From Bacteroidota bacterium (GTDB lineage Bacteria; Bacteroidota; Bacteroidia; NS11-12g; UBA9320), in contig CANMPY010000091.1 of the NCBI GenBank assembly GCA_947499775.1, positions 1-7,278 of the forward strand: a stretch of DNA of 7,278 nucleotides, in the 5' to 3' direction. A program made the position numbers and the translations under genes. The notes below the pieces were generated by a model. The model made no database searches. It was not told the DNA's origin and saw only the letters and a list, made by a program, of their open reading frames with translations. How positions within the stretch are numbered: the stretch's first letter is position 1; every line of letters begins with the position of its first letter. Shown here piece by piece: positions 1 through 7,153 of this stretch.

Positions 1-165
1 GGTTCCTAACTTGAGTTTCGGCAAATAAATACTTACGCCAGGCAGCAATTCTTTGCTTCCTTTTTCTTGTACATAGCCCGAAATGGTATACTTTACGCCT
101 TGTTGGGCAAAGCAAATACCTGAAAAAAGCAGAGTGAAAAAGATTATTATCTTAGTTAATTTCAT
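1..165 (-). CDS. TonB-dependent receptor-like protein, N-terminal fragment (cut by window edge)
   Basis: Only the first 55 codons are present; the gene runs off the left edge in frame. The protein opens with a clear Sec signal peptide: Lys at positions 2 and 5, a hydrophobic core of about residues 6-18, and a likely cleavage after Cys-Phe-Ala near residue 20, before Gln-Gln. The mature part starts with a beta-strand pattern (YTISGYV, then LPGVSIYLPKLKLGT). This matches the carboxypeptidase-regulatory-like domain found at the N-terminus of many Bacteroidota TonB-dependent outer-membrane receptors, which import siderophores, vitamins or glycans by energy from TonB. The start lies 47 bp after the rmuC stop on the same strand with no obvious terminator between, so cotranscription is possible. 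The domain also occurs in other exported proteins, so receptor identity is inferred; export is well supported. Confidence 0.75.
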   Translation of the reverse strand, partial: MKLTKIIIFFTLLFSGICFAQQGVKYTISGYVQEKGSKELLPGVSIYLPKLKLGT

Positions 166-212
166 TGATACAATAATACACTGATAGAATGGAAAGCCCC
201 AAATAATAAATT

Positions 213-1670
213 TTATTCATTTGGGAGTGGCTCTTGTTCATTGTCCATTTCAATCGTTTTGGACAAACTAAGTGGAATTTCCTTAGTAGTTTTTAGTCCG
301 AGTTTTTTAAGCTGCTCGGCTTGATTAATTAAATTTCCTCTTCCGGTACTTAATTGGCTAATAGCATCATCATAAGATCTACCAGCCGCTGAAATATTTT
401 TTCCAATTTTCTCAATATTCTCTACAAAGCCAACAAATTTATCATACAATAATCCACCCCTCTTAGCTATTTCCTCGGCATTTCGGTTTTGATCATCCCT
501 TTTCCAAAGGTCGGCTATCATTTTAATAGCACTTACCAAATGAGTAGGACTTATTAATAATATCCGTTTTGTGTAAGCGTAATGCCAAAGGTCTTCGTCA
601 TCTTTTACGGCTTCTAAATAAGCAGGTTCAATGGGGATAAACATCATGGTAAAGTCTAGGCTTTTTACGAGTTCATCGTATTTTTTTAAACTTAGGCCAT
701 CAATATGGATGCGCAACGAACGGATATGTTCTTTTAAAAATAATTTCTGTTCATCTATATCCTCCGAACTGGCATATTTTTCATAAGCTACCAACGAAAC
801 TTTAGAGTCAATTACTACTTTTCTATCATCGGGATACGTAAGCACTACATCCGGTCTTAAAATATTTCCATGATCATCTCTATATGATTCTTGAGTGGAG
901 TATTCACGGCCTTTTTCTAATCCTGATTTTTCTAAAATTCGTTCCAATATAACCTCGCCCCAGTTACCTTGTTTCTTGCTATCTCCTTTCAACGCTTTGG
1001 TTAAATCTGTTGCTTCTTTGCTTATTTTTTGGTTAAGTTCCAATAAATCTTTTACTCTTTCACCAAGTGAAAATCGTTCTTTGTTTTCTTTATCATAGGC
1101 TTCTTCTACCTTCTGTTTAAAGCTGGCTATATTTTCGGATAACGGTTTTAAAATAGTATCCATATTGGTTTTGTTGAGCTCTGTAAATTTTTCAGTTTTT
1201 TCATCCAATATCGTTTGCGCCATGTTTTTAAACTCGGTTTCGAATGTTTTGCGTGTTTCGTCAATTTCAATTCTTAAGGTTTTAAGCTTTTCGGTCAATC
1301 CGTCGTTTTGCGCCTTAAGCTGTTGAATTTCGCCATAATATTCTGTTATACGATTTGATTTTTCTGTATTATCATTTTTTAAAACTTTTTCATCATCTTC
1401 TTTTTTTACTAAAATTCCATTGGCGCTTTCAAGCATTACCTTAGCCATGCTTAATTCGGTGCCAAGGGCTGTAAAATTATCTGATTTATCTGTTAGCAAA
1501 TTTTGAGTAGTGCTCAAATTTTCGTTCGCAACCCTTAGTTTCTCAGATTCTAACGCTAACTGAGTTGTTCTTTGATTATCTAAATGTCGGGTATGCAAAT
1601 AATTTAGTACCCAACTTATAAGTCCACCAATTAAAATTCCAATACCTAACGAGGTTATTTCAAGATTCAT
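213..1670 (-). CDS. rmuC: DNA recombination protein RmuC
   Basis: The 485-residue protein has the usual RmuC layout. A membrane segment at about residues 6-24 (glycine- and isoleucine-rich) anchors the N-terminus. A long charged coiled coil follows at about 30-225. The conserved RmuC domain runs from about 228 to 450. Visible family motifs are KKQGNWGEVILERILEKSGL (232-251), RPDVVLTYPDDRKVVIDSKV (272-291), FIPIEPAYLEA (344-354) and the later LLISPTHLVSAIKMIADLW (371-389). The Asp274...Asp288-Ser-Lys290 arrangement fits a PD-(D/E)xK-type nuclease core. RmuC was named for limiting recombination at inverted repeats in E. coli; its biochemical role is poorly defined. Length is normal and nothing looks broken. 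ATG at 1670 is chosen because the membrane anchor begins just after it. The gene diverges from the symporter gene. No Shine-Dalgarno sequence is seen, which is usual for this phylum. Confidence 0.95.
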   Translation of the reverse strand: MNLEITSLGIGILIGGLISWVLNYLHTRHLDNQRTTQLALESEKLRVANENLSTTQNLLTDKSDNFTALGTELSMAKVMLESANGILVKKEDDEKVLKNDNTEKSNRITEYYGEIQQLKAQNDGLTEKLKTLRIEIDETRKTFETEFKNMAQTILDEKTEKFTELNKTNMDTILKPLSENIASFKQKVEEAYDKENKERFSLGERVKDLLELNQKISKEATDLTKALKGDSKKQGNWGEVILERILEKSGLEKGREYSTQESYRDDHGNILRPDVVLTYPDDRKVVIDSKVSLVAYEKYASSEDIDEQKLFLKEHIRSLRIHIDGLSLKKYDELVKSLDFTMMFIPIEPAYLEAVKDDEDLWHYAYTKRILLISPTHLVSAIKMIADLWKRDDQNRNAEEIAKRGGLLYDKFVGFVENIEKIGKNISAAGRSYDDAISQLSTGRGNLINQAEQLKKLGLKTTKEIPLSLSKTIEMDNEQEPLPNE

Positions 1671-1741
1671 AGTTACGAAAATAATAGGTTACCAAAGGAA
1701 GAAGGCAAGATGTTGAGAAATATTACGCCCAACCCATTTCA

Positions 1742-1759
1742 ATCTCCTAAAAAGGAGAT
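1742..1759. repeat. Perfect inverted repeat in the rmuC/symporter divergent gap
   Basis: ATCTCCT (1742-1748), a four-A loop and AGGAGAT (1753-1759) form a perfect 7-bp hairpin. It sits between two divergent genes, 72 bp upstream of rmuC and 81 bp upstream of the symporter start. A terminator is not needed here, and no T tract follows on either strand. It could be an operator, an mRNA leader structure, or one copy of a dispersed intergenic palindrome of the kind common in Bacteroidota genomes. The sequence alone does not decide between these. Confidence 0.45.
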
Positions 1760-1840
1760 GGCAATGCACTTCGCCTAAGGTTTCTTAAATTGGACGAAGG
1801 CATTTTAAAATTAACCAAATTTCAAATTACCTTCGCAACC

Positions 1841-3316
1841 ATGAATCCAGAAATAATTCTGCTTGTAATTGGCTTGTATTTTTTAATGTTGGTGACTATA
1901 TCGTGGGTTACATCAAAAAATGCAGATTCAAAGGCCTACTTTATTGGAAACAAGAAATCAATATGGTGGCTAGTTGCCCTAGGGATGATAAGCGATAGCC
2001 TAAGTGGTGTAACCTTTATTTCGGTTCCTGGAAATGTGTTTGGTGAAAAATTTAGTTATATGCAGGTGGTGTTTGGCTATGTCATCGGTAATTTTATAAC
2101 CGCTTATGTGCTATTGCCTTTATACTACAAACTTAACCTCACCTCAATTTACAGTTATCTTGGACAGCGTTTTGGCACCACCACTCAAAAAACGGGTTCA
2201 TTTTATTTTTTATTAAGTCGCACTTTAGGTGCCGCAGCACGCCTATATTTGGCTGCAGGAGTTTTACAAACTTATTTATTTCAACCATTCGGTATTCCGT
2301 TTCCAATTTCGGTTCTTATTATTATCAGCCTAATTCTGGTTTACACTTATCGCGGCGGGATTAAATCTTTGGTATGGACCGATGCCTTGCAATCGGTATT
2401 TTTATTAACCGCGTTAGGGCTATCTCTATTTAATTTATATAGTTATATCAATTGGGATTCGGCATGGACTATTATCGATCAAAATAACTTCAACCAAGTT
2501 TTTGTTTGGGATTGGCTACCTAAAAATAATTTTTTTAAGATGATACTTGGCGGCATTTTTATTGCTGTTACCATGACCGGAATGGACCAAAATATGATGC
2601 AAAAAAATCTGAGTTGCAAAAACATAAAAGAGGCCCGAAAAAATATATTATCGTACAATAGCACCCTTATCGTTATAAATTTCTTTTTTTTAAGTTTAGG
2701 GGTTCTTCTTTATGTTTTAGCAACGCAACAAGGTATTGATTTGCCATTAAAAGCCGATGGCAAAGTGGCCACCGATGCCGTATTCCCCATGATGGCCTTT
2801 AACCATTTAGGGGCTATTGCAGGACTTATTTTTATTGTAGGACTTACGGCAGCTACATTTTCGAGCGCCGATTCAGTTTTAACTACTTTAACAACTAGCT
2901 TTTGTATCGATTTTTTAAACGTAAATCCTGAGGAGGTAGAATCTCAATCCAATAAAAATCGCAGGCATTTAATTCATATCCTTTTTGCAGCAGCAATATT
3001 TATCAGTATCATATTAATTCAAAAGATTAACAGCGGTGCCATTATTACTACAATATTAACCGTTGCCGGTTACACATACGGGCCTCTTCTTGGCTTATTT
3101 TCATTTGGAATATTTACCAAAATACGTATATGTGAGCGTTGGGTAATAGTCGTTTGTATTTTAGCGCCAATACTTACTTACTGTATTGATATCTATCTAC
3201 CGCAATTTACAGGCGGATTTCAATTAGGATTTTTGAATTTACCTGTAAATGGAGCTTTAACTTTTGGCGGATTATTTTTAATTAAGAAAAATCATAAAGC
3301 TGTTGACTTTGCATAA
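1841..3316 (+). CDS. Sodium:solute symporter (SSS family, LeuT fold)
   Basis: This is a 491-residue inner-membrane protein with many hydrophobic helices (about 13 expected for the family) that should use the sodium gradient to import a small solute. Family signatures, numbered from the ATG at 1841, are GMISDSLSGVTFISVPG on the first core helix (about 48-64), SRTLGAAARLYLAAGVLQ (126-143), YRGGIKSLVWTDALQ (170-184) and MDQNMMQKNLS (248-258). The FSSADS motif at 340-345 provides the serines that line the Na2 site in this family. The frame stays open back to a TTG at 1790, but that would add a 17-residue polar extension without a ribosome binding site; the ATG puts the first helix at the N-terminus as usual. 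The gene ends convergently with the GH3 fusion gene. Substrate cannot be read from sequence: sugars, amino sugars, sialic acid and other solutes are all known for the family. Confidence 0.92.
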   Translation: MNPEIILLVIGLYFLMLVTISWVTSKNADSKAYFIGNKKSIWWLVALGMISDSLSGVTFISVPGNVFGEKFSYMQVVFGYVIGNFITAYVLLPLYYKLNLTSIYSYLGQRFGTTTQKTGSFYFLLSRTLGAAARLYLAAGVLQTYLFQPFGIPFPISVLIIISLILVYTYRGGIKSLVWTDALQSVFLLTALGLSLFNLYSYINWDSAWTIIDQNNFNQVFVWDWLPKNNFFKMILGGIFIAVTMTGMDQNMMQKNLSCKNIKEARKNILSYNSTLIVINFFFLSLGVLLYVLATQQGIDLPLKADGKVATDAVFPMMAFNHLGAIAGLIFIVGLTAATFSSADSVLTTLTTSFCIDFLNVNPEEVESQSNKNRRHLIHILFAAAIFISIILIQKINSGAIITTILTVAGYTYGPLLGLFSFGIFTKIRICERWVIVVCILAPILTYCIDIYLPQFTGGFQLGFLNLPVNGALTFGGLFLIKKNHKAVDFA

Positions 3317-3327
3317 GCATTATGCTT
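3311..3327 (+). other. Overlapping alternative hairpins on the symporter stop codon
   Basis: Two mutually exclusive stems overlap the TAA stop (3314-3316): GCATAA (3311-3316) with TTATGC (3320-3325) around a 3-nt loop, and AAGCAT (3315-3320) with ATGCTT (3322-3327) around one base. No T run follows directly, so a standard intrinsic terminator is not supported. It may help end the transcript or may be chance. Confidence 0.25.
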
Positions 3328-3562
3328 CGCTGTGGTTTTGATAAGGCATTCGCCAAGTTTAATACGGAATAAAACTTTATGGGTTAAGGAAGGTCTTTAT
3401 AAATTATGATTATTTGCTACTGTTGTAAGCTTCCAAAAATAGTACAATTTAATTTTGAGTATAACCCCTAATACTAATTTCTAGTGGTCTAAATTTAGGC
3501 ATTCCATATATTTCGCCTAAGTACGAAACTGGCACTATAAAGTGCTGCAATCCCTAATTACC
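3317..3562. other. Convergent intergenic region, no gene seen
   Basis: These 246 bp separate the 3' ends of the symporter and the GH3 fusion gene. No open frame with coding character and no RNA gene is visible. It contains two small inverted repeats: TTAGGC/GCCTAA (3495-3500 and 3515-3520, 14-nt loop) and GCACT/AGTGC (3532-3545). A bidirectional terminator is expected in such a place but no strong stem with a T tract is found. Confidence 0.6.
3532..3545 (-). terminator. Possible weak terminator hairpin after the GH3 fusion gene
   Basis: GCACT (3532-3536), loop ATAA, AGTGC (3541-3545) form a perfect 5-bp stem 17 bp beyond the stop codon of the minus-strand gene. On that strand only a short TTT run follows a few bases later, so the signal is weak. 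The position, just after the gene, is the main support. Confidence 0.3.
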
Positions 3563-6460
3563 CTATTTGAGTGCATCATAAATTACATCCATAATTTCAG
3601 TTCTAACATTTTTTGAAATCAAGGTTCTATTTTCGGCGCTAGGATAAATTCGATTAGAAAGAAACACATAGACCAATCCATTCTCCGGATCCATCCAAAT
3701 ACACGTTCCAGTAAACCCTGTATGTCCATACCCTTTGTTAGAAGCCATTTTGGATGTAGGGCTCGATTTGCCTGGAGAATTTTCTGGTTTATCAAAGCCC
3801 AATCCTCTGCGACTATCAGAACTTTGTCGTTTGGTAAATTCTAAGATGGTACTTTGATTTAGTATGCGTTTGCCATTATAAAATCCATGATTCATAAGCA
3901 TTTGACCGATTTCTGCTAATTCAAATGCATTGCTAAATAATCCTGCATGACCACTTACTCCACCTAATAATGCAGCCGAAGGATCATGCACATAGCCTTG
4001 TAGAACGCCTTTTCTAAAATCGGGGTCCTTCTCGGTTGGCACAATATCGTTCATGCCTATTTTAATGCGAGGATTAAAGGTTATATGCTCTAAGCCCATT
4101 GGCTTGTAAAAGGTTTCATCCATATAAACAGAAAATTCTTTATTTGTAACCCTTTCAATCATTACGCGAAGCATTATCATGCCTAAATCGCTGTATACAT
4201 ACTTTCCTTTTTCGCCCAATGGAGAGTCAGCAATTAGGCGAAGCATTCGGTTTTGATAAAATTTATTTACAAATAGACCTTCGTTTATCTCATTGCAAAA
4301 CACGTTTGTTCGCACTTTTGATAACACAGAATCGCGCAATTTGTCATTGGATGCAAAGCTCTGATAAAATGGAATAAAATCTTTTAAACCCGCTTCATGA
4401 ACCAATATCTGCCTTAATGTTATATTTTCCTTATCGCTTCCTTTCAATTCTGATAAATACATAGAAAGGGTATCATCTAATTTGATTTTGTCATTTTCAA
4501 CCAATTTCATAATAGCTAAAGTGGTTGTAGCCAATTTTGTAATGGATGCTAAGTCATATAGGTCCGAATTTTTAACCTTTAGCTTTTTGTCATAGGTGTG
4601 GTATCCAAACGATTCATTATAAATCACTTTACCATGCTGAGCCACTAAAACCTGACATCCGGGAGTTGCCTTAGCGCTTATGGCATTTTTTACGATTTCG
4701 TTTATTCGATTTAACTTAGTGATTGATTTATTATCAACCATGCTTGAATTAAATGGCTGCAGCACATCCCCTTTTCGTATCGTTAATCCATCCGATTCAG
4801 AATATTCGTCTCCAACAGACACACTCAATTTTGCATTGGTATTTTTCATTCCCCACAGCGTATTAGCCGCTGCCTTATAATAGGGCTCGTCGTCGCCAAA
4901 CGCAAATACTGTTGAATTAATATCTGGAAAATTTCGCATTGAATACGGATTGCCAAAACACACCATCGTTACGTTTGTTTTAGCCTTAAGCTGACTTACT
5001 AAGCTACACAAATCAGCTGTGATTCCATAATTATCCTTTGGATATTTATTTATTTGATGCACGGCTACAATAACATGGTCGTATTTTTCTAATTTGCTAA
5101 CGATATTGGTACAATACACAATCCCAAATAATTTATCGACCGAAAAAATATCACAGTTGCCAAGTTCTTTCATTCTTCGTTCGAAACCTGTAGGCCCATT
5201 TCCTCCTAAGGCAATAACAGCCATGTTTTTAAATGGTTTTTTAAAAAGTGGTATACACGATAAATCATCTTTAGCTACGCAAATCTCACTTTCTACTAAT
5301 TGAGTATACAACTTTAAGGCATCTGAATTATTTAAATCCATAACCAAATTGGTATAGTATTGATTTGATAGAACATCAAGACCCACAAACGCTTTAGCCT
5401 GTAATATTTTTTTAACCTTTGCATTAAGGCCATCAATACTATATCTGCCGTCCAAAACTGCTGCTTTGATGGTATCAATAGCTCTGGGAACATCCGCTGG
5501 ACACAGCAAAATATCATTGCCAGCTAATAATGCTTTTAACTCGAGAATACCACTCTGATAATCTTTAGAAACACCTTGCATATCTAAAGCATCTGTAATG
5601 GCAAGGCCTCTAAAATGTAATTCTTTTTTTAATAACCCATTGATAGCCAATGGCGAAAGCGATATAGCCAAATTAGCAGTTGTATCAATTCCAGGCATAA
5701 ACACATGGGCAGTCATAATACTCATTATGCCGCTATCAATTAAATATCTAAATGGTTTTAGTTCTATCGAATCTAAACGATTTCGATCATGCTTAATTAC
5801 GGGTAAGTCTTTATGCGAATCAGTTTTCGTATCGCCATGTCCCGGAAAATGTTTGGCACAGGCAATTATACCCTCATCTTGCATCCCTTTGGCATATTTC
5901 CATCCTTTACGTGCCACATTCATTGGATCTTCGCCAAAAGATCTAAAATTAATGACCGGATTGTCGGGGTTATTATTTACATCAATAACTGGGGCAAAAT
6001 TGATATGTATGCCTAATCGTTTGCATTGTTTACCAATATCCCTTCCCATTTTATAAATCAAACTCTCATCCTGAATTCCTCCTAAACCAATTTGGTAAGG
6101 GTATTGAATAGTATTGTCCACTCGCATGGACACTCCCCATTCGCCATCAATACCAACCAATAGAGGCACATCGGCCATAGCTTGGTATTTTTGAGCAGAA
6201 AGAAACAAATTTTGAGGATCTGTTTTAAAAAATATGATCCCACCCACCTTGTATTTCGATATGAGTGAATCTACTTTGTCGAGGTGATTTCTTCCTTTTG
6301 ATGGTCGTACTTCCACCATCATCAACTGGGCTATTTTTTCCTCCAACGTCAGTCTTGAAAGGGTTTCCGACACCCACGACTCTTTCCCTAGACCTATTAA
6401 AGTTCTATTCTCAAAAAATGAAACAACACAGAATAGTGTCAACAGTAATCCCCAGCGCAT
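3563..6460 (-). CDS. Exported GH3 beta-N-acetylglucosaminidase (NagZ type) fused to a beta-lactamase-fold serine hydrolase
   Basis: The 965-residue protein starts with a short hydrophobic signal sequence (about residues 4-16). The GH3 catalytic barrel spans about 35-360. Its motif KHFPGHGDTKTDSH (203-216) carries the Asp214/His216 dyad that marks NagZ-type enzymes, and Asp290 in ITDALDM is the expected nucleophile. A GH3 C-terminal alpha/beta domain follows at about 410-565 (CFGNPYSMRNFPD at 501-513). The last part, about 580-965, is a serine beta-lactamase / PBP4-like domain: Ser639-Ile-Thr-Lys642 (SxxK), Tyr756-Ser-Asp758 where YxN is classical, and His913-Thr-Gly915 in place of KTG. Known NagZ enzymes release GlcNAc from muropeptides; the homologous fold in B. 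subtilis AmiE removes the peptide from MurNAc. Acting on muropeptides in the periplasm is inferred; the hydrolase could instead be an esterase or D,D-peptidase. All catalytic residues appear intact. The gene lies 90 bp downstream of the peroxiredoxin gene. Confidence 0.9.
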   Translation of the reverse strand: MRWGLLLTLFCVVSFFENRTLIGLGKESWVSETLSRLTLEEKIAQLMMVEVRPSKGRNHLDKVDSLISKYKVGGIIFFKTDPQNLFLSAQKYQAMADVPLLVGIDGEWGVSMRVDNTIQYPYQIGLGGIQDESLIYKMGRDIGKQCKRLGIHINFAPVIDVNNNPDNPVINFRSFGEDPMNVARKGWKYAKGMQDEGIIACAKHFPGHGDTKTDSHKDLPVIKHDRNRLDSIELKPFRYLIDSGIMSIMTAHVFMPGIDTTANLAISLSPLAINGLLKKELHFRGLAITDALDMQGVSKDYQSGILELKALLAGNDILLCPADVPRAIDTIKAAVLDGRYSIDGLNAKVKKILQAKAFVGLDVLSNQYYTNLVMDLNNSDALKLYTQLVESEICVAKDDLSCIPLFKKPFKNMAVIALGGNGPTGFERRMKELGNCDIFSVDKLFGIVYCTNIVSKLEKYDHVIVAVHQINKYPKDNYGITADLCSLVSQLKAKTNVTMVCFGNPYSMRNFPDINSTVFAFGDDEPYYKAAANTLWGMKNTNAKLSVSVGDEYSESDGLTIRKGDVLQPFNSSMVDNKSITKLNRINEIVKNAISAKATPGCQVLVAQHGKVIYNESFGYHTYDKKLKVKNSDLYDLASITKLATTTLAIMKLVENDKIKLDDTLSMYLSELKGSDKENITLRQILVHEAGLKDFIPFYQSFASNDKLRDSVLSKVRTNVFCNEINEGLFVNKFYQNRMLRLIADSPLGEKGKYVYSDLGMIMLRVMIERVTNKEFSVYMDETFYKPMGLEHITFNPRIKIGMNDIVPTEKDPDFRKGVLQGYVHDPSAALLGGVSGHAGLFSNAFELAEIGQMLMNHGFYNGKRILNQSTILEFTKRQSSDSRRGLGFDKPENSPGKSSPTSKMASNKGYGHTGFTGTCIWMDPENGLVYVFLSNRIYPSAENRTLISKNVRTEIMDVIYDALK

Positions 6461-6515
6461 ATAAAATAGTTAAAGGCAATTTTAATCCCAAAAGAATTTA
6501 GGGACCAATTTACTT

Positions 6516-6531
6516 ATCAACGGAGGTTGAT
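6516..6531. other. Hairpin between the peroxiredoxin and GH3 fusion genes
   Basis: ATCAAC (6516-6521), loop GGAG, GTTGAT (6526-6531) form a perfect 6-bp stem, 19 bp after the peroxiredoxin stop codon on the minus strand. No T tract follows on that strand, so it may be a weak or factor-dependent terminator, an RNA end-protecting stem, or an operator for the GH3 gene. Its existence makes a simple two-gene operon less certain. Confidence 0.35.
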
Positions 6532-6550
6532 GAAGACTTAGTATTATGAA

Positions 6551-7021
6551 TTAAAGTTTTTCTAATACTTTTTTTAGCTCCGCAAAATCAGGTTGATCAC
6601 CAGCGCTTTCTAAAACTTCGGCATACGCAATGTTGCCTTCTGCATTAATCACAAATGCACTGCGTTTAGAAACCCCATGCATCCAACCGCCAAAAGTATC
6701 ATAAATGGAATGGTACGATGTAGAAATTGTTTTGTTGAAATCGGAGACCAAAGTGAAATTTAAAGCTTGCTCCTCTTTGAATTTCTTTAGCGAAAACATT
6801 GAATCAACCGAAATGCCTATAACTTCCACATTCAATTGATTATACCATGTTAGTGTATCCCTTACTGAGCAAAGCTCTGCCGTACATACCCCGGTAAAAG
6901 CAAATGGGAAAAACAATAATACAACGGGTTTTCCGCTAAAATCAGAAAGATTGACTTCGTTTTTTTCAGTATCAAAGGATTTAAATGCGGGGGCCGATTG
7001 GCCGATTTGTAATGAACTCAT
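6551..7021 (-). CDS. Thiol peroxidase, AhpC/TSA family (PrxQ/AhpE-like peroxiredoxin)
   Basis: This 156-residue cytoplasmic protein has no signal peptide or membrane segment and has a complete thioredoxin-fold peroxiredoxin. It should reduce hydrogen peroxide or organic peroxides. The active-site stretch PFAFTGVCTAELCSVRD (39-55) holds Thr43 and the peroxidatic Cys46 (TxxC). A second cysteine, Cys51, sits five residues later, the CxxxxC spacing of BCP/PrxQ enzymes that form a disulfide within the same helix and are reduced by thioredoxin. The surrounding FAFTGVC sequence is closer to AhpE-type proteins, many of which have only one cysteine. The conserved arginine is probably in the SKRSAFVI segment near residue 120. 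Length is typical. The ATG at 7021 gives the standard short lead to the IGQSAPAF motif. No Shine-Dalgarno is seen. The gene diverges from feoA across 173 bp. Confidence 0.93.
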   Translation of the reverse strand: MSSLQIGQSAPAFKSFDTEKNEVNLSDFSGKPVVLLFFPFAFTGVCTAELCSVRDTLTWYNQLNVEVIGISVDSMFSLKKFKEEQALNFTLVSDFNKTISTSYHSIYDTFGGWMHGVSKRSAFVINAEGNIAYAEVLESAGDQPDFAELKKVLEKL

Positions 7022-7083
7022 TATTTAGTTTGGGGGATATGAAATGATACTGCAATTTTAGCTGAATTTTTTATTTAATAATA

Positions 7084-7125
7084 GGATAATTTTAAAGTAT
7101 GTCTATCCGAATTGGATAAATTGGA
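7084..7125. promoter_or_regulatory. Operator-like repeat cluster between peroxiredoxin gene and feoA
   Basis: Three copies of one pentamer occur in alternating orientation: GGATA (7084-7088), TATCC (7104-7108) and GGATA (7114-7118). The second and third form an imperfect 15-bp palindrome, TATCCGAATTGGATA. The heptamer AATTGGA also repeats directly at 7110-7116 and 7119-7125, one helical turn apart (9 bp). The cluster lies between two divergent genes, in the place expected for a shared regulator site. It does not closely match the classical E. coli Fur box, so the binding protein is unknown. Chance cannot be excluded in AT-rich DNA. Confidence 0.35.
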
Positions 7126-7153
7126 CATTCCAGCTGATGCATCCCTAACTTAA

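Noticed and set aside
895..1098. Open frame of 67 codons on the plus strand inside rmuC
   Set aside because: It is antisense to the coiled coil and start of the RmuC domain and is a frame shadow.
1693..1700. TTCCTTTG on the minus strand as an rmuC -7 promoter element
   Set aside because: It has one mismatch to TAnnTTTG, and no TTG occurs 19-21 bp upstream; the nearest is about 29 bp away.
1828..1835. TACCTTCG as a -7 promoter element for the symporter gene
   Set aside because: It has one mismatch, no matching -33 element, and lies too close to the ATG at 1841.
1790..1840. TTG start giving a 17-residue longer symporter
   Set aside because: The extension is polar, lacks a ribosome binding site and displaces the first membrane helix from its usual terminal position; ATG at 1841 is better.
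1770..3521. TTCGCCTAAG found on both sides of the symporter gene (1770-1779 and 3512-3521), suggesting target-site or mobile-unit ends
   Set aside because: Ten-base matches are expected by chance in a window this size; there is no transposase, no longer repeat and no shift in base composition.
3563..4740. Antibiotic-resistance beta-lactamase
   Set aside because: The domain is fused to a NagZ-type glycosidase and has YSD and HTG motifs; the context points to cell-wall metabolism, not resistance.
5598..6056. Open frame of 152 codons on the plus strand inside the GH3 fusion gene
   Set aside because: It is antisense to the conserved GH3 barrel, which explains the sequence fully; its own translation shows no recognisable family.
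7136..7143. GATGCATC palindrome before feoA as an operator
   Set aside because: An 8-bp palindrome alone is too short to support a call and shows no repeat elsewhere in the gap.
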